Assembly (NCBI GenBank): GCA_012523095.1
Contig: JAAYJE010000126.1
Coordinates: 37,868-101,867, forward strand
DNA: 64,000 nt
Reading direction: 5' to 3'
Origin: Actinomycetota bacterium
GTDB taxonomy: Bacteria; Actinomycetota; Thermoleophilia; RBG-16-64-13
Shown piece by piece: positions 9,558-18,956 of the stretch. Position numbers and translations under genes: made by a program. The stretch's first letter is position 1. Each line of letters starts with the position of its first letter. The notes under the pieces are model-generated. The model saw only the letters and a list, made by a program, of their open reading frames with translations, was not told the origin of the DNA and searched no databases.

Positions 9558-10019
9558 CTACTTATATGTCGCCTTGCCTTCGTAGGTCGGGTTCATCACC
9601 ACGGAGAAGTGGAAGATGGGCCTGTCGACCTGGAGTATCCGCATAGGGTTGTGCGGGACGCCGGCGGGGCACCAGATCATCGTCGAACGCGTGAGCCTAT
9701 GCGCCTCCCCGTTCATCGAGAACTCGATGACCCCACTCAGGTTGTAAGGGTCGTCGGGGTCGCTGCCGTAGAACCCGATGAGCTCGTCGTAGTCGTGCAC
9801 GTGCTCCACGAAGATGGGGTCCCGCGGGGCGGGGGCGAAGTACCAGGCGGTGTTCATCTGAAAAGCGCCTTTGCAGACATCGTCGTCCATCCATAGGATG
9901 CGTTCGGCGAACTGTCTGTACAACTCACGGAACTCCGGCGTGCCCATGCCGGGCGGCTCCTGAAGCTCCTGCACGAAATACCTACCGTACTCGCCGCCCT
10001 TGTTGTTATCGTAGACCAT
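9558..10019 (-). CDS. Cupin-fold protein, family member 2
   Basis: MVYDNNKGGEYGRYFVQELQEPPG...VEHVHDYDELIGFYGSDPDDPYNLSGVIEFSMNGEAHRLT...CPAGVPHNPM; a start 18 bp upstream (MRKDRHMVYD) is also possible. Confidence 0.7.
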   Translation of the reverse strand: MVYDNNKGGEYGRYFVQELQEPPGMGTPEFRELYRQFAERILWMDDDVCKGAFQMNTAWYFAPAPRDPIFVEHVHDYDELIGFYGSDPDDPYNLSGVIEFSMNGEAHRLTRSTMIWCPAGVPHNPMRILQVDRPIFHFSVVMNPTYEGKATYK

Positions 10020-10057
10020 ATGGCGATCCTTTCTCATGCAACCGATCCGAAGGCCGG

Positions 10058-11008
10058 CTATTCCTTGGGCATGTCCCAATCTATGAAACGCCAATAAGGA
10101 GCATTGACCCGTTTCTGGTAGGCCTCCATGTCCACACTTCGCCAATCGTAGAAGCCCACCCCCGTCTTGGCGCCCAGATCGCCCCGGCCCACCCGGTCGG
10201 TGACGGCAGGGGGCGCTTCGGCCATGTTGCTGAGCGAGGGGAACACAGCATCGCACGTGCGCATATTCAGAGTCAGGTCGCCGTTGTCGAAGTGCTCGAA
10301 GATCCCGATGGACGTGTAACGAGGGCAGAAACTGTACATCAGACAGGTGTCGATGTCCCTGGGATCCGCGATGCCGCTCTCGATGAGGTTGAGCGCCTCC
10401 CGCCACAGCGCGAACTGCAGGCGGTTGCCTATGAAGCCGGGTGCAGGCTTCTTGAGCACCACCGGCCTGCGGTCGAGAGACTCCAGCAGTTCCTTGGCGA
10501 ACTGAAGGACGGCCGGATCGGTGGCAGCGCCGCCGCACAGCTCGAAAAACGGCACCATATGGGCGGGGTTGAAGGGGTGAGTGATTATGATACGGTCCTT
10601 GTACTTCGTAGCCTTCTCGGCCAGACGGTCGGGCACCAGAGACGAGCTCACCGAGCAGATGGCCTTGATCTTGGGACAGGTCTCCTCGATACGGGCATAG
10701 ATCTCGTGTTTGAGATCCAAGACCTCCGGTACACATTCGAAGATCACGTCGCAGTCGGCCAGATCACGGTGATCAGTGGTGTACGCAAGGTATCTCTCGC
10801 AGATGGAGAGCTGCTCCGCGGGCATGAGGCCCTGCTCGATCATCTGGCGGAAGTAGCCGTCGTAGATCTTCTTGTACTCAGGGATCATCTCCGCGCGGCG
10901 TACGAGGCACGTGGCCCGGTAGCCGTGACCGGTCGCAAGCACGGCCAGACTGTCCCCGATCATTCCCGCGCCGATTATGCCGATGTGATCCACACTGTCG
11001 AGCTTCAT
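10058..11008 (-). CDS. 3-hydroxyacyl-CoA dehydrogenase (NAD-binding and C-terminal domains)
   Basis: 316 aa; IGIIGAGMIGDSLA, ITHPFNPAHMVPFFELC, GFIGNRLQFALWREALNLIESG. Confidence 0.9.
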   Translation of the reverse strand: MKLDSVDHIGIIGAGMIGDSLAVLATGHGYRATCLVRRAEMIPEYKKIYDGYFRQMIEQGLMPAEQLSICERYLAYTTDHRDLADCDVIFECVPEVLDLKHEIYARIEETCPKIKAICSVSSSLVPDRLAEKATKYKDRIIITHPFNPAHMVPFFELCGGAATDPAVLQFAKELLESLDRRPVVLKKPAPGFIGNRLQFALWREALNLIESGIADPRDIDTCLMYSFCPRYTSIGIFEHFDNGDLTLNMRTCDAVFPSLSNMAEAPPAVTDRVGRGDLGAKTGVGFYDWRSVDMEAYQKRVNAPYWRFIDWDMPKE

Positions 11009-11055
11009 ATCATGCGTCCATTCCTCCGACGATTACCAGGAGCGGCGGGTGCACA

Positions 11056-11946
11056 CTATTTGAGCGGGCGAAGACCAAGGATCTCTCTCGCTTCAGCCGG
11101 AGTCGCGACTTCCATCTCCAGTTCGTGGATGATACGGACCATCCGCTCGACCAACTGCGCGTTGCTCTTGGCCAGCTCGCCGTACCGGTAGTAGATGTTG
11201 TCCTCCATGCCCACGCGGACGCTGCCTCCCTTGAGCAGACCGTAGGTGATGCCGTGGAGCTGGTTCGCCCCGATGGCCATGGTGGACCAATTGACGGAGC
11301 GATCGGTGGGAAGCAGGCTGATCATGAAGTCGAGGTTGTGCTGGCTGAAGGAGATGGCGCCCTGGCTGACCTTGTTCATACCCATGACGAAGGTAAGCGA
11401 CGGAGGATCGGCGATCACGCCCGCGGGCACGAGCACGTTGAAGACGTCTTCGACGCTGGAGGGATTGAACACCTCGAGCTCTGGTTTGATGCCCAGGTCC
11501 ATCATCTTCTGGGCGGTCTTGATGAGCCAGGGGCGCTCCCACTTGTAGATGAAGGACAGGTCGCCCCACACGGTGGTGATGAGAGAGCAGTCCAACGAGC
11601 ACATCTCGGGCAGGCAGGACTTGTCCTCCATGTCGAGCAAGACGGTCCCGTCGTCGGCCGTGGAGCCGGGCTTGGTTGCGGGGGCGGTTGAGTTCTGGAT
11701 GATGACGGGACATCTCGCACGGAGACCCGTGTTGATCTCGGCGAAGATGTCAGGGTCGTTGCTAGAGTTGCCTTCCTTGTCGCGGGCATGGATATGGATG
11801 ATCGCAGCTCCCGCGTTGTAGCAATCGTATGCAGACGAGATGATCTCGTCAGGTTGCTCGGGCAGAGCCGGGTTGGCGGCCTTGCCCTGGAAGTTCCCCG
11901 TCTGGGCGACGGTGATGATGACTTTTCGCTTCTCGGCCACGTTCAA
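11056..11946 (-). CDS. BKACE / DUF849 beta-keto acid cleavage enzyme
   Basis: 296 aa; KVIITVAQTG, AAIIHIHARD, GGSVRVGMEDNIYYRYGELAKSNAQLVER. Confidence 0.9.
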   Translation of the reverse strand: MNVAEKRKVIITVAQTGNFQGKAANPALPEQPDEIISSAYDCYNAGAAIIHIHARDKEGNSSNDPDIFAEINTGLRARCPVIIQNSTAPATKPGSTADDGTVLLDMEDKSCLPEMCSLDCSLITTVWGDLSFIYKWERPWLIKTAQKMMDLGIKPELEVFNPSSVEDVFNVLVPAGVIADPPSLTFVMGMNKVSQGAISFSQHNLDFMISLLPTDRSVNWSTMAIGANQLHGITYGLLKGGSVRVGMEDNIYYRYGELAKSNAQLVERMVRIIHELEMEVATPAEAREILGLRPLK

Positions 11947-12164
11947 ACTCCTTTGGTGGGACGTCGGATCGTCGTCACGATCTTGACCCGGGCGTCGTTT
12001 CCGAACCGGCCGCCTCCGCCGCCGGCTTCTTTGCTATGTCCGTCCGCAGGGCCTTCTTGTCGAGCCTCTGCGCAGCAGTGTAGGACATGACGTCGGCGGC
12101 CGCCAGTTCCACATCCGGGCGCCGGTCTATCAGCCCTCCGTTCGCGGTGACGCTGCTCCTCTCC

Positions 12165-14285
12165 CTAGATCGCGTAACCGGTGAGAGCGCCCTCGCGCAC
12201 CGCGTCCACGATCCACCCCGGCTCCCCGCAGCTGCCGATCACACGAGTATCGTCCACCAATCCCCCTAGCTCCTCGATAACAGCCGTGTTCGGCCCCCAG
12301 TCTTGGGTGATGATGACATCCTCACCCTCGAGAACGAACACCCGCTTATCGGGCGTCCGTATCTTCAAGCCCCTATCGATGACCTCGCGGTACTCTGCGT
12401 CGGACCAGATGGGTACGTGCTTCAATTTGAACCACGGCCACAGGTTCTCTAGATCGTCCTTAGTCATCCCGTCGCCCAGCTCCGCATAAGGACCGTTGTG
12501 AGCGATGGTCACCCGCCGACCCCTTTTGGCCAGGAACTCGGCCAGCTCGCAGCCGTGGAGAGTACCCCCAACAACCACTACACTCCGGGCCACGGGCATC
12601 CACAACCGCGTGAGTCTCTCCAGGCGACGCGCGGAGATGAACCTGAGAGCCGACCTAAGCAGGCCGTGCAGCTTCTCGGTCTTGATGACTTTGGGGCCGT
12701 CCGCGCCGGGAAGACGGAACTCGGTATGCGCAGCCCCTGCTGCAAGGACGAGTACATCGGGTCGTTCGGTCTGTACCACCTCAGGAGTAACCTTTACCTT
12801 CAAGTTGACGTTCACATGCTCATTCTGGAGCTGTGTCTTCAGGTATCTCACGAAGTCGGTGAGATCTTCCGTCTCCATATCCTTGACTACGGCCGCCAAG
12901 GGGATCAGCCCTCCGAGGCGCGAAGTCGCCTCATACAGCGCCACCTCATGGCCCCGGCGGGCGGCCACCCGAGCCACCTCCATGCCCGCGGGGCCGCCGC
13001 CGACCACCAACACCTTCTTCTTCGGGGCGGCCGGCCCACATCGGTATCCGGGTTCGAGTTCTCGGCCTAGGGTGGCGTTGACGCGGCACTCCAGTCGCTT
13101 GTTCTTGTTCCGCATATCGAAGCAGTGCAGGCAGCCGGTGCAGGTGCGGATGTCCTTCAACCGCCCGGCTCTCACCTTGTTGGGGAGGGCGGGATCGGCA
13201 AGCAGACGTCGTGTCATGCCCACGAAATCAAGGCTGCCTTTGCGCAGATACTCCTCCCCCATATCCGGATCGAGACGGCAGGCGGTCCAAACAGGGATGG
13301 TGACCCCTTTTCTTTTGACCGCCTCCGCGAGAGGCACCGTCGCCCCCTTGCCGTCCCGGCTCCAATCCAGATCGACCGGCAGTTCTTCCGGAGGCTCGGG
13401 GTAGAGGATGCGGTCCGGCTGGATGAGACCGCCCCTGTGGCCGTAACGCTCGGCCCGGACGTTGATCCCGTCGGCCACCTTGCTGATGAGCCTGGCCATC
13501 TCGGCACCCTCTTCCATCGTGGTCGCCAGCGGGTGGTTGTATTCCACGACGTTGAACAACGTGTGTACGGCGAATCCCGAGCCGCACCGTCGCTTGGCCT
13601 CGATGATGATGCTCCGCAGGAAGCGGGTACGGTCCTCGTAGCTCTGAGGACCGTACTCGTCGTCGCGCTTGTTCCAAACGCGGGATAAGAAGGTGTTGCC
13701 CTGGTGGGCGGTGCCGTGATTGATCTCACAGGCGTCGAAGCCGGCCTTGTAGGCCCGCTCGGCGGCAGACGCCCATAGGTCGATCTGGTCCTCGACCTCT
13801 TGCTTGGTCATCGCGCGGCAGGGAAGGAAATCGGGACCGGGTAGCTCTTCGACGGTCATGGCCGAAGCGCACTTGACGTCGCGGATGTTCATGTCGCGAG
13901 GCATGAGGCCGGTAGGGTTCCAAGGGCCGGCGTGCTGAAACTGTATGGATACCGGACAGCCCTGCTTGTGCACGGCCTCGGTCAGCCGCTGGAACCCGGG
14001 TATGAACCTGTCGTCGTCCAGATGCAGCTGCACACCCTCGTAAGCACCGTCGGGGAAGTAGTGTACATGCTGGATACCCAGCGGGTACTCCACTCCACAC
14101 GACTCCACCACTAGGAAGCCGACGCCGCCGCGGGCCAGACGCTCGTAGTAGGCGATCATACGCGGCCCCACCGTCTGGTCTTCCTCCACGTACGAGGTGC
14201 CGTTGGCCGTCTTGATGATGCGGTTGCGGGTTTTTACCGGGCCGATCGTCCCCGGTTCGAGGAGCTTCTCGAATTGCTCTCTCAT
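12165..14285 (-). CDS. OYE-family FMN/FeS/FAD oxidoreductase (2,4-dienoyl-CoA reductase/BaiH-like), paralogue 1
   Basis: 706 aa; N-terminal TIM barrel, CTGCLHCFDMRNKNKRLEC FeS motif, VLVVGGGPAGMEVARVAARRGH FAD motif. Confidence 0.9.
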   Translation of the reverse strand: MREQFEKLLEPGTIGPVKTRNRIIKTANGTSYVEEDQTVGPRMIAYYERLARGGVGFLVVESCGVEYPLGIQHVHYFPDGAYEGVQLHLDDDRFIPGFQRLTEAVHKQGCPVSIQFQHAGPWNPTGLMPRDMNIRDVKCASAMTVEELPGPDFLPCRAMTKQEVEDQIDLWASAAERAYKAGFDACEINHGTAHQGNTFLSRVWNKRDDEYGPQSYEDRTRFLRSIIIEAKRRCGSGFAVHTLFNVVEYNHPLATTMEEGAEMARLISKVADGINVRAERYGHRGGLIQPDRILYPEPPEELPVDLDWSRDGKGATVPLAEAVKRKGVTIPVWTACRLDPDMGEEYLRKGSLDFVGMTRRLLADPALPNKVRAGRLKDIRTCTGCLHCFDMRNKNKRLECRVNATLGRELEPGYRCGPAAPKKKVLVVGGGPAGMEVARVAARRGHEVALYEATSRLGGLIPLAAVVKDMETEDLTDFVRYLKTQLQNEHVNVNLKVKVTPEVVQTERPDVLVLAAGAAHTEFRLPGADGPKVIKTEKLHGLLRSALRFISARRLERLTRLWMPVARSVVVVGGTLHGCELAEFLAKRGRRVTIAHNGPYAELGDGMTKDDLENLWPWFKLKHVPIWSDAEYREVIDRGLKIRTPDKRVFVLEGEDVIITQDWGPNTAVIEELGGLVDDTRVIGSCGEPGWIVDAVREGALTGYAI

Positions 14286-15232
14286 GACTCACTTCTTCCT
14301 TGGAGAGCCTCATCAACGATCCGAGCCGCCGCCGCCAGCACGTCGGCGCTGCGCGTGAGTCCTTCTCTCTCCTCCGGTTCCAACTCCCACTCCAGTATCT
14401 CGCGGACCCCGCTCCTGCCCAACGAGACCGGCGCCGCCATACTGAGTCCGCGCCGGCCGTACTCTCCGTCCAACACCACCGAACAGGGGAAGACCTCTCC
14501 GGTATCGTCGCGGATGGCGCGCACCAACGCCGCCAACCCGACGGCGCACGTCCAGCCCGCGGTACGGCCCGCCTGCAATGCCTCGTAGCGATGTAGGACC
14601 TCGAGCGCCTCAGCACGTATCCTGGTCTTCTCGTACTCGCTGAAGACAACAGGCCTTCCGTCGATGCGAGCCGAGCTGAATACCGGCACCTGGGTGGCGC
14701 CGTGCTCCCCCAGTACCGTGGCCTGCACCCGACCGACCTCCACCCCTTTGGCGCGGGCGATCTGTTCCCGAAAGCGGAGCGAATCGTTGAACGAGTAACC
14801 CAGGACCCGGCGTCGTGGGAAGCCTCCCACCCGCCAGGTGGCATAGTTAAGGGGATCCACCGGATTAGTGGCCGTGATGACCACGGCGTCGGGACAGCTA
14901 CGTCTCAACTGTTCTGCGATCTCGCGCACCAAGGGAAGATTCCGAGGCAGCATCTCCATACGATCGCTGAGCAGACCCTGCGATGCTCCCGCCGCGTCGA
15001 TCACCACATCCGAGCCGACGGCGTCGGAGTAGGAGCCAGCCTTCACGGTTATATCGAGCGCCGACACGGCCGTGGCGAGGTCCATGGCATGCTGTTGCAC
15101 CATGTTGGAGCGCGGGTCGACCATGACGACCTCGTCGACCAGACCTTGGGCGGCCAAGTAGAACGCGGCCGGCGCACCGACCGCACCCGCAGCGCCGATG
15201 ATGGTCGCTTTCGTCGCGTACCTCCCCTTCAA
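14282..15232 (-). CDS. Lactate/malate dehydrogenase family protein
   Basis: 316 aa; ATIIGAAGAVGAPAAFYLAAQG, VITATNPVDPLNYATWRVGGFPRRRVLGYSFNDSLRFRE, GEHGATQVPVFS. Confidence 0.88.
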   Translation of the reverse strand: MKGRYATKATIIGAAGAVGAPAAFYLAAQGLVDEVVMVDPRSNMVQQHAMDLATAVSALDITVKAGSYSDAVGSDVVIDAAGASQGLLSDRMEMLPRNLPLVREIAEQLRRSCPDAVVITATNPVDPLNYATWRVGGFPRRRVLGYSFNDSLRFREQIARAKGVEVGRVQATVLGEHGATQVPVFSSARIDGRPVVFSEYEKTRIRAEALEVLHRYEALQAGRTAGWTCAVGLAALVRAIRDDTGEVFPCSVVLDGEYGRRGLSMAAPVSLGRSGVREILEWELEPEEREGLTRSADVLAAAARIVDEALQGRSES

Positions 15233-15306
15233 CCACTTCTTGACAGGTCCTCACCCGACCGAACCGGGCTCATGGTCACGTGGAGTATTAACCAGCAAGA
15301 AGCGCC

Positions 15307-15349
15307 GGCTGTCAACCGCCGGCTCGTGAGGAGCCGGCGGACGACAGCC
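15307..15349. terminator. Long stem-loop (7 + 10 bp stems, 2x2 internal loop)
   Basis: GGCTGTC-aa-CCGCCGGCTC-gtgag-GAGCCGGCGG-ac-GACAGCC between the GMC gene 3' end and the dehydrogenase gene start. Confidence 0.6.
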
Positions 15350-15453
15350 GCTCGACCGAGAAGAACAGCTACGTGTTCAGAAGCGCACCGTCCGAGCACG
15401 GATAGTCCCGGCGTGGGCGGATCCGCCTCTCCGGCTCCTCTCGATGGGAAGGC

Positions 15454-16758
15454 TCAGACCGCCAGTTGCTCTGCCACAAGCCGCTTCGCGAGCCCCAATA
15501 TCATGAAGACCGGGGGCAGACCGCACGGCTCGGGGATCACGCTCGAATCGCACACAAAGAGACCTTTGATCTTCGTCTGTAGGTCTCTGTCGATCTGATC
15601 ATCGATACGCACCGTCCCGGCCGGGTGGGCGCCCCGGGGAGGAGCCGAATTGATGGACTCAGGGATACAACCCGCCCGGCGCAGTATCTGACCAGAGACT
15701 TCCATGCCTCGCGCAAGGAGCTTCTGATCCGCCTCCTCCAACGGTTTGGACACCGTACCGTCGGCCTTCACATAGCCGGCGTGCCGGTCGCGGGTCTTCG
15801 CCATGATTCCCAGAACGTGCGGGAAGTGCCGGAAGCTCAGAAGCGCCTTGGGACCGCCCATGAACAATCCGAAGAGATACCACGGCCAAGGATCGCAGCA
15901 GTCCATCAGGATGATGCCCTCATCCTTGAGATCAAGCGTGCCACAGCCCATGGGTATGTCGCGGTAGGAACCTCGTCCCGAGTAGAGCCCGTAGGTCAAT
16001 ACCAACGGATCGATGATGACTCCTTTACCGGCGTCTGAGAAGCCCGAGTTCTGCATGATAGGAGCGGTGCCCAGCCCGCCCGCCGCGAGAACCACGCGTT
16101 CCGCCTCCACCTCGAAGGGGCCGGACCGCCCCGTCCCCCGGACTCCGGTGACGCGATCGTCCTTGGACAGGACTGCCTTCACCTGCATCCGTGTCTCCAG
16201 ATGAGCCCCGTGCGAACGCGCCTCCTCGACATACTCACGCGCCGTCCACTTCGCCCCCTTGGCGGAGCCGGCAAAAAGCCTGCTGGGTCGAGTGCGCATC
16301 TTGTCCCAACGTATGAAGTGCGGCATGGGGTTCCAGTCAAAGCCTTCCGCGCGCGCCGCTTCCATGATCCGTTCAGCCCCTTCCCCGATAAGGCTTTCCG
16401 GCATGGGGGAAGGCTTGAGTTCTTCACGCACCTGGGCGATATACTGGGCCAGATCGATACCATGTTCCTCCTTGAGCCAGGCCGGCGGCTCGAAGGCCGT
16501 GCCTAGATAGGAGAGGGTCGACCCGCCTACCGTCAGCAGACGCACCATCTGTGTGCCCTCGATGGAAGCCAGCGTGAGGGCCCGGTCCGCCATGCGGAAG
16601 GTGTTCAGCCAGCTGCCTTCTCTGTGGTAGGCGCCTTGTTCCAGGATGAGCACGTCCTTGCCGCGGAGGGCGAGTTCCCGGGCGACGGCTGCTCCGCCCG
16701 GTCCGCTGCCCACAACCACGGTTTCGGCTTTTAGACGCTTGATCCCACCGGCCATCAT
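15454..16758 (-). CDS. GMC-type FAD-dependent oxidoreductase
   Basis: 434 aa; ETVVVGSGPGGAAVARELALRGKDVLILEQG, VVLAAGGLGTAPIMQNSGF, C-terminal GAHPAGTVRID. Confidence 0.88.
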   Translation of the reverse strand: MMAGGIKRLKAETVVVGSGPGGAAVARELALRGKDVLILEQGAYHREGSWLNTFRMADRALTLASIEGTQMVRLLTVGGSTLSYLGTAFEPPAWLKEEHGIDLAQYIAQVREELKPSPMPESLIGEGAERIMEAARAEGFDWNPMPHFIRWDKMRTRPSRLFAGSAKGAKWTAREYVEEARSHGAHLETRMQVKAVLSKDDRVTGVRGTGRSGPFEVEAERVVLAAGGLGTAPIMQNSGFSDAGKGVIIDPLVLTYGLYSGRGSYRDIPMGCGTLDLKDEGIILMDCCDPWPWYLFGLFMGGPKALLSFRHFPHVLGIMAKTRDRHAGYVKADGTVSKPLEEADQKLLARGMEVSGQILRRAGCIPESINSAPPRGAHPAGTVRIDDQIDRDLQTKIKGLFVCDSSVIPEPCGLPPVFMILGLAKRLVAEQLAV

Positions 16759-16938
16759 TCCTCCTATGTGTCTAGAGCCGACCTTGAACGCCGGTGCAGA
16801 AATCGTGACCCAGATCCAGCAGTGGCGGCTGCCATGACAACTCGGTTCTCATCGGCCGACGAAGAACATCCCATGGAGCCACGATCGACCATGCGATCTT
16901 CCTCGCACGACGAAGGAGCCTCTTGCCCTTGCAAGAGA

Positions 16939-17616
16939 ATGAGCGTACTCTCACTGAGCATGTGCTCAGTGGACAAGATAGTAGCCGGCCAAGACCCTGT
17001 CAAGCCGTGTAGACGAACACTGCCTCCCGACGAGCGAAAGCGGCAGATCGTCGACGCAGTCCGGCATGTCGTAGCCGAGCACGGGGTACCGAACACCACG
17101 GTGTCACGAGTGGCGGAGGCCGCCGGCGTCGCCCAAGGGACGCTGTACCTCTACTTCCGCAACCGAACCGAGATGCTCCTCGCCGCCTTGGACTCCATCT
17201 GGACCGAGATGCAGGGCGTGGTCGAGATCCCGGGAGAGACCAACGAGCTCGAACGACTGCGAAAGGGCGGGCTGAAGCACAACGAGTTGATGACGACCGA
17301 ACTGGGCGGGTTCGCCGTCCCCTGGGTGGAGTTCATCGCGGCCCCGGCCGGCATGGGCCTGCGGGGTGCCGTCGGGGAGACGCAGCGTCGCGCTTTCCGA
17401 AAGCTGCGCGAAATAGTGGAATCGGGGAAGGCCAACGGGCAGATACGCGCGGATGTCGACTCCGATCAACTCGCCTGGGAATGGCTGATGCTGGCTTGGG
17501 CGGAGAACATCGCCTGCCTGGTGGGATTGACCGAGTTCTTCGAAGAGAGGCGGTCGGAGCCGCTGCGTTCTATGATCCTGGACGACGCTGCGCCGGAAGG
17601 CGGATGCCGAGCCTAG
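16939..17616 (+). CDS. TetR-family transcriptional regulator, paralogue 1 (start codon uncertain)
   Basis: PDERKRQIVDAVRHVVAEHGVPNTTVSRVAEAAGVAQGTLYLYFRNRTEMLLAALD HTH; ORF track starts at 16768 but the homologous part begins around 16954. Confidence 0.88.
   Translation: MSVLSLSMCSVDKIVAGQDPVKPCRRTLPPDERKRQIVDAVRHVVAEHGVPNTTVSRVAEAAGVAQGTLYLYFRNRTEMLLAALDSIWTEMQGVVEIPGETNELERLRKGGLKHNELMTTELGGFAVPWVEFIAAPAGMGLRGAVGETQRRAFRKLREIVESGKANGQIRADVDSDQLAWEWLMLAWAENIACLVGLTEFFEERRSEPLRSMILDDAAPEGGCRA
16952..16971. promoter_or_regulatory. 20-bp perfect palindrome, putative TetR operator overlapping the tetR start
   Basis: CACTGAGCATGTGCTCAGTG; divergent region between GMC oxidoreductase and TetR. 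Confidence 0.65.
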
Positions 17617-17634
17617 TCCGCCCCTCTAACCGTA

Positions 17635-18843
17635 TCACGGGCTGCCGGTCGTGCCGCTCCCCGGGGCGACGGTCGTAGTGGTTGGAGCCGGAGGCGACCA
17701 GTCGAGGCCCATGAAGCGAGCGGCTTCGGTAAGCACCGCCACCATGTCTTCGACGATCCCGAGATTCTGAGCCCGGCTCATGCACCCCTGTGCACCGTAT
17801 TCGAACAGAAGTCGATACCACTTGTCGGTATCCTCCGTGCCCAAGGAACCGACGGTCACACCGGCGTCTGCAAGCATCTCAAGTTGTCCGGACACGTAAC
17901 CGGAGTCCAGTTCCAGACTGTAGTCCGCGGCCCGCTCAGCGGCTTCGTAGAAGACGGCGCGTGTCTCGGGGGCCAGCCTTGCCCAGGTGTCGAGGTTGAT
18001 GACGATAGAGCTACCTACTCCATAGACACCGTCCCACACGAAGTGCTTGGCCACATCGTAGAGCTTGAGGTCGATACTGCCTTTGAAGCCGGCCCGGACG
18101 GCCTCGAAGACGCCTTCCGCCAAGGCATCGTGCATCCTCGCGGAATTGGTCTTGACGATGTCACAGCCCAAGGCCTCGAGTGCCGGCACGAAACCGCTCG
18201 CGCCGAACCTCTTGCCCGACAGGTCGGCCAACCCGGTGAATGCTCTTCTGGACACGAACACGTTGCCGCCCCCAGACGTGAAACCCAATACGAAGATGTT
18301 GTCGACTCCGGCCTCCGCCTGGATGAGCAGCGAGGTTCTCGGCTCGTCGAAGACGAGGTGGTGCGCGTAGTCGAGCGCCGCCTGAGCATCGGGCGCCGCC
18401 CACATGGGGAAGTTCGCGAGCGGCAGCCGATCGGCATATCCAGACAGGGCCAGAGAGGTCATGTCCACCGAGCCGGAACCGACCAGTCCCAACTCCTCCG
18501 AGTCGCCGGCCAGGACTCCGCCGAAGAAGACTTCAAAGGCCACTACGCCGCCTGTGGCCTCCTTGACGTAGTCGATAAAACGCCGGATGACCTTACCACC
18601 GGTGTCGTCCTCTTTGAATCTGGTGGCGTACTTGATCGTCATCGGCTCCTGTGTGAGAGGCGCCACCGTGGTCTCCCTCATCGCGGTGGTGGTGGTTAAT
18701 GACACCATGGTCGACGAGGTGGTCCCGTTTTCGGACGCGGTCGTCGCGATGGCGACATCGGTATCGCGGGCCCGGCTGCACGAGACTATGGCGATCGCCA
18801 AGGCGGCCACCAACACCAGCCCCACGATCAATCCCCTCTTCAC
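17635..18843 (-). CDS. TRAP-type (DctP-like) substrate-binding lipoprotein, tandem paralogue A
   Basis: 402 aa; lipobox AIAIVSCSRA, MTIKYATRFKEDDTGGKVIRRFIDYVKEATGGVVAFEVFFGGVL. Confidence 0.75.
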   Translation of the reverse strand: MKRGLIVGLVLVAALAIAIVSCSRARDTDVAIATTASENGTTSSTMVSLTTTTAMRETTVAPLTQEPMTIKYATRFKEDDTGGKVIRRFIDYVKEATGGVVAFEVFFGGVLAGDSEELGLVGSGSVDMTSLALSGYADRLPLANFPMWAAPDAQAALDYAHHLVFDEPRTSLLIQAEAGVDNIFVLGFTSGGGNVFVSRRAFTGLADLSGKRFGASGFVPALEALGCDIVKTNSARMHDALAEGVFEAVRAGFKGSIDLKLYDVAKHFVWDGVYGVGSSIVINLDTWARLAPETRAVFYEAAERAADYSLELDSGYVSGQLEMLADAGVTVGSLGTEDTDKWYRLLFEYGAQGCMSRAQNLGIVEDMVAVLTEAARFMGLDWSPPAPTTTTVAPGSGTTGSP

Positions 18844-18956
18844 CGCCCGCCCTCCTTACGACTTTCTCCGTGGATCCCTCTCGCCACCGCCGGACTGCGC
18901 AGACCCTCACTATACAAGAACGACCGCCTCACCGGCCGCGACGGCCTTGAGGAACA

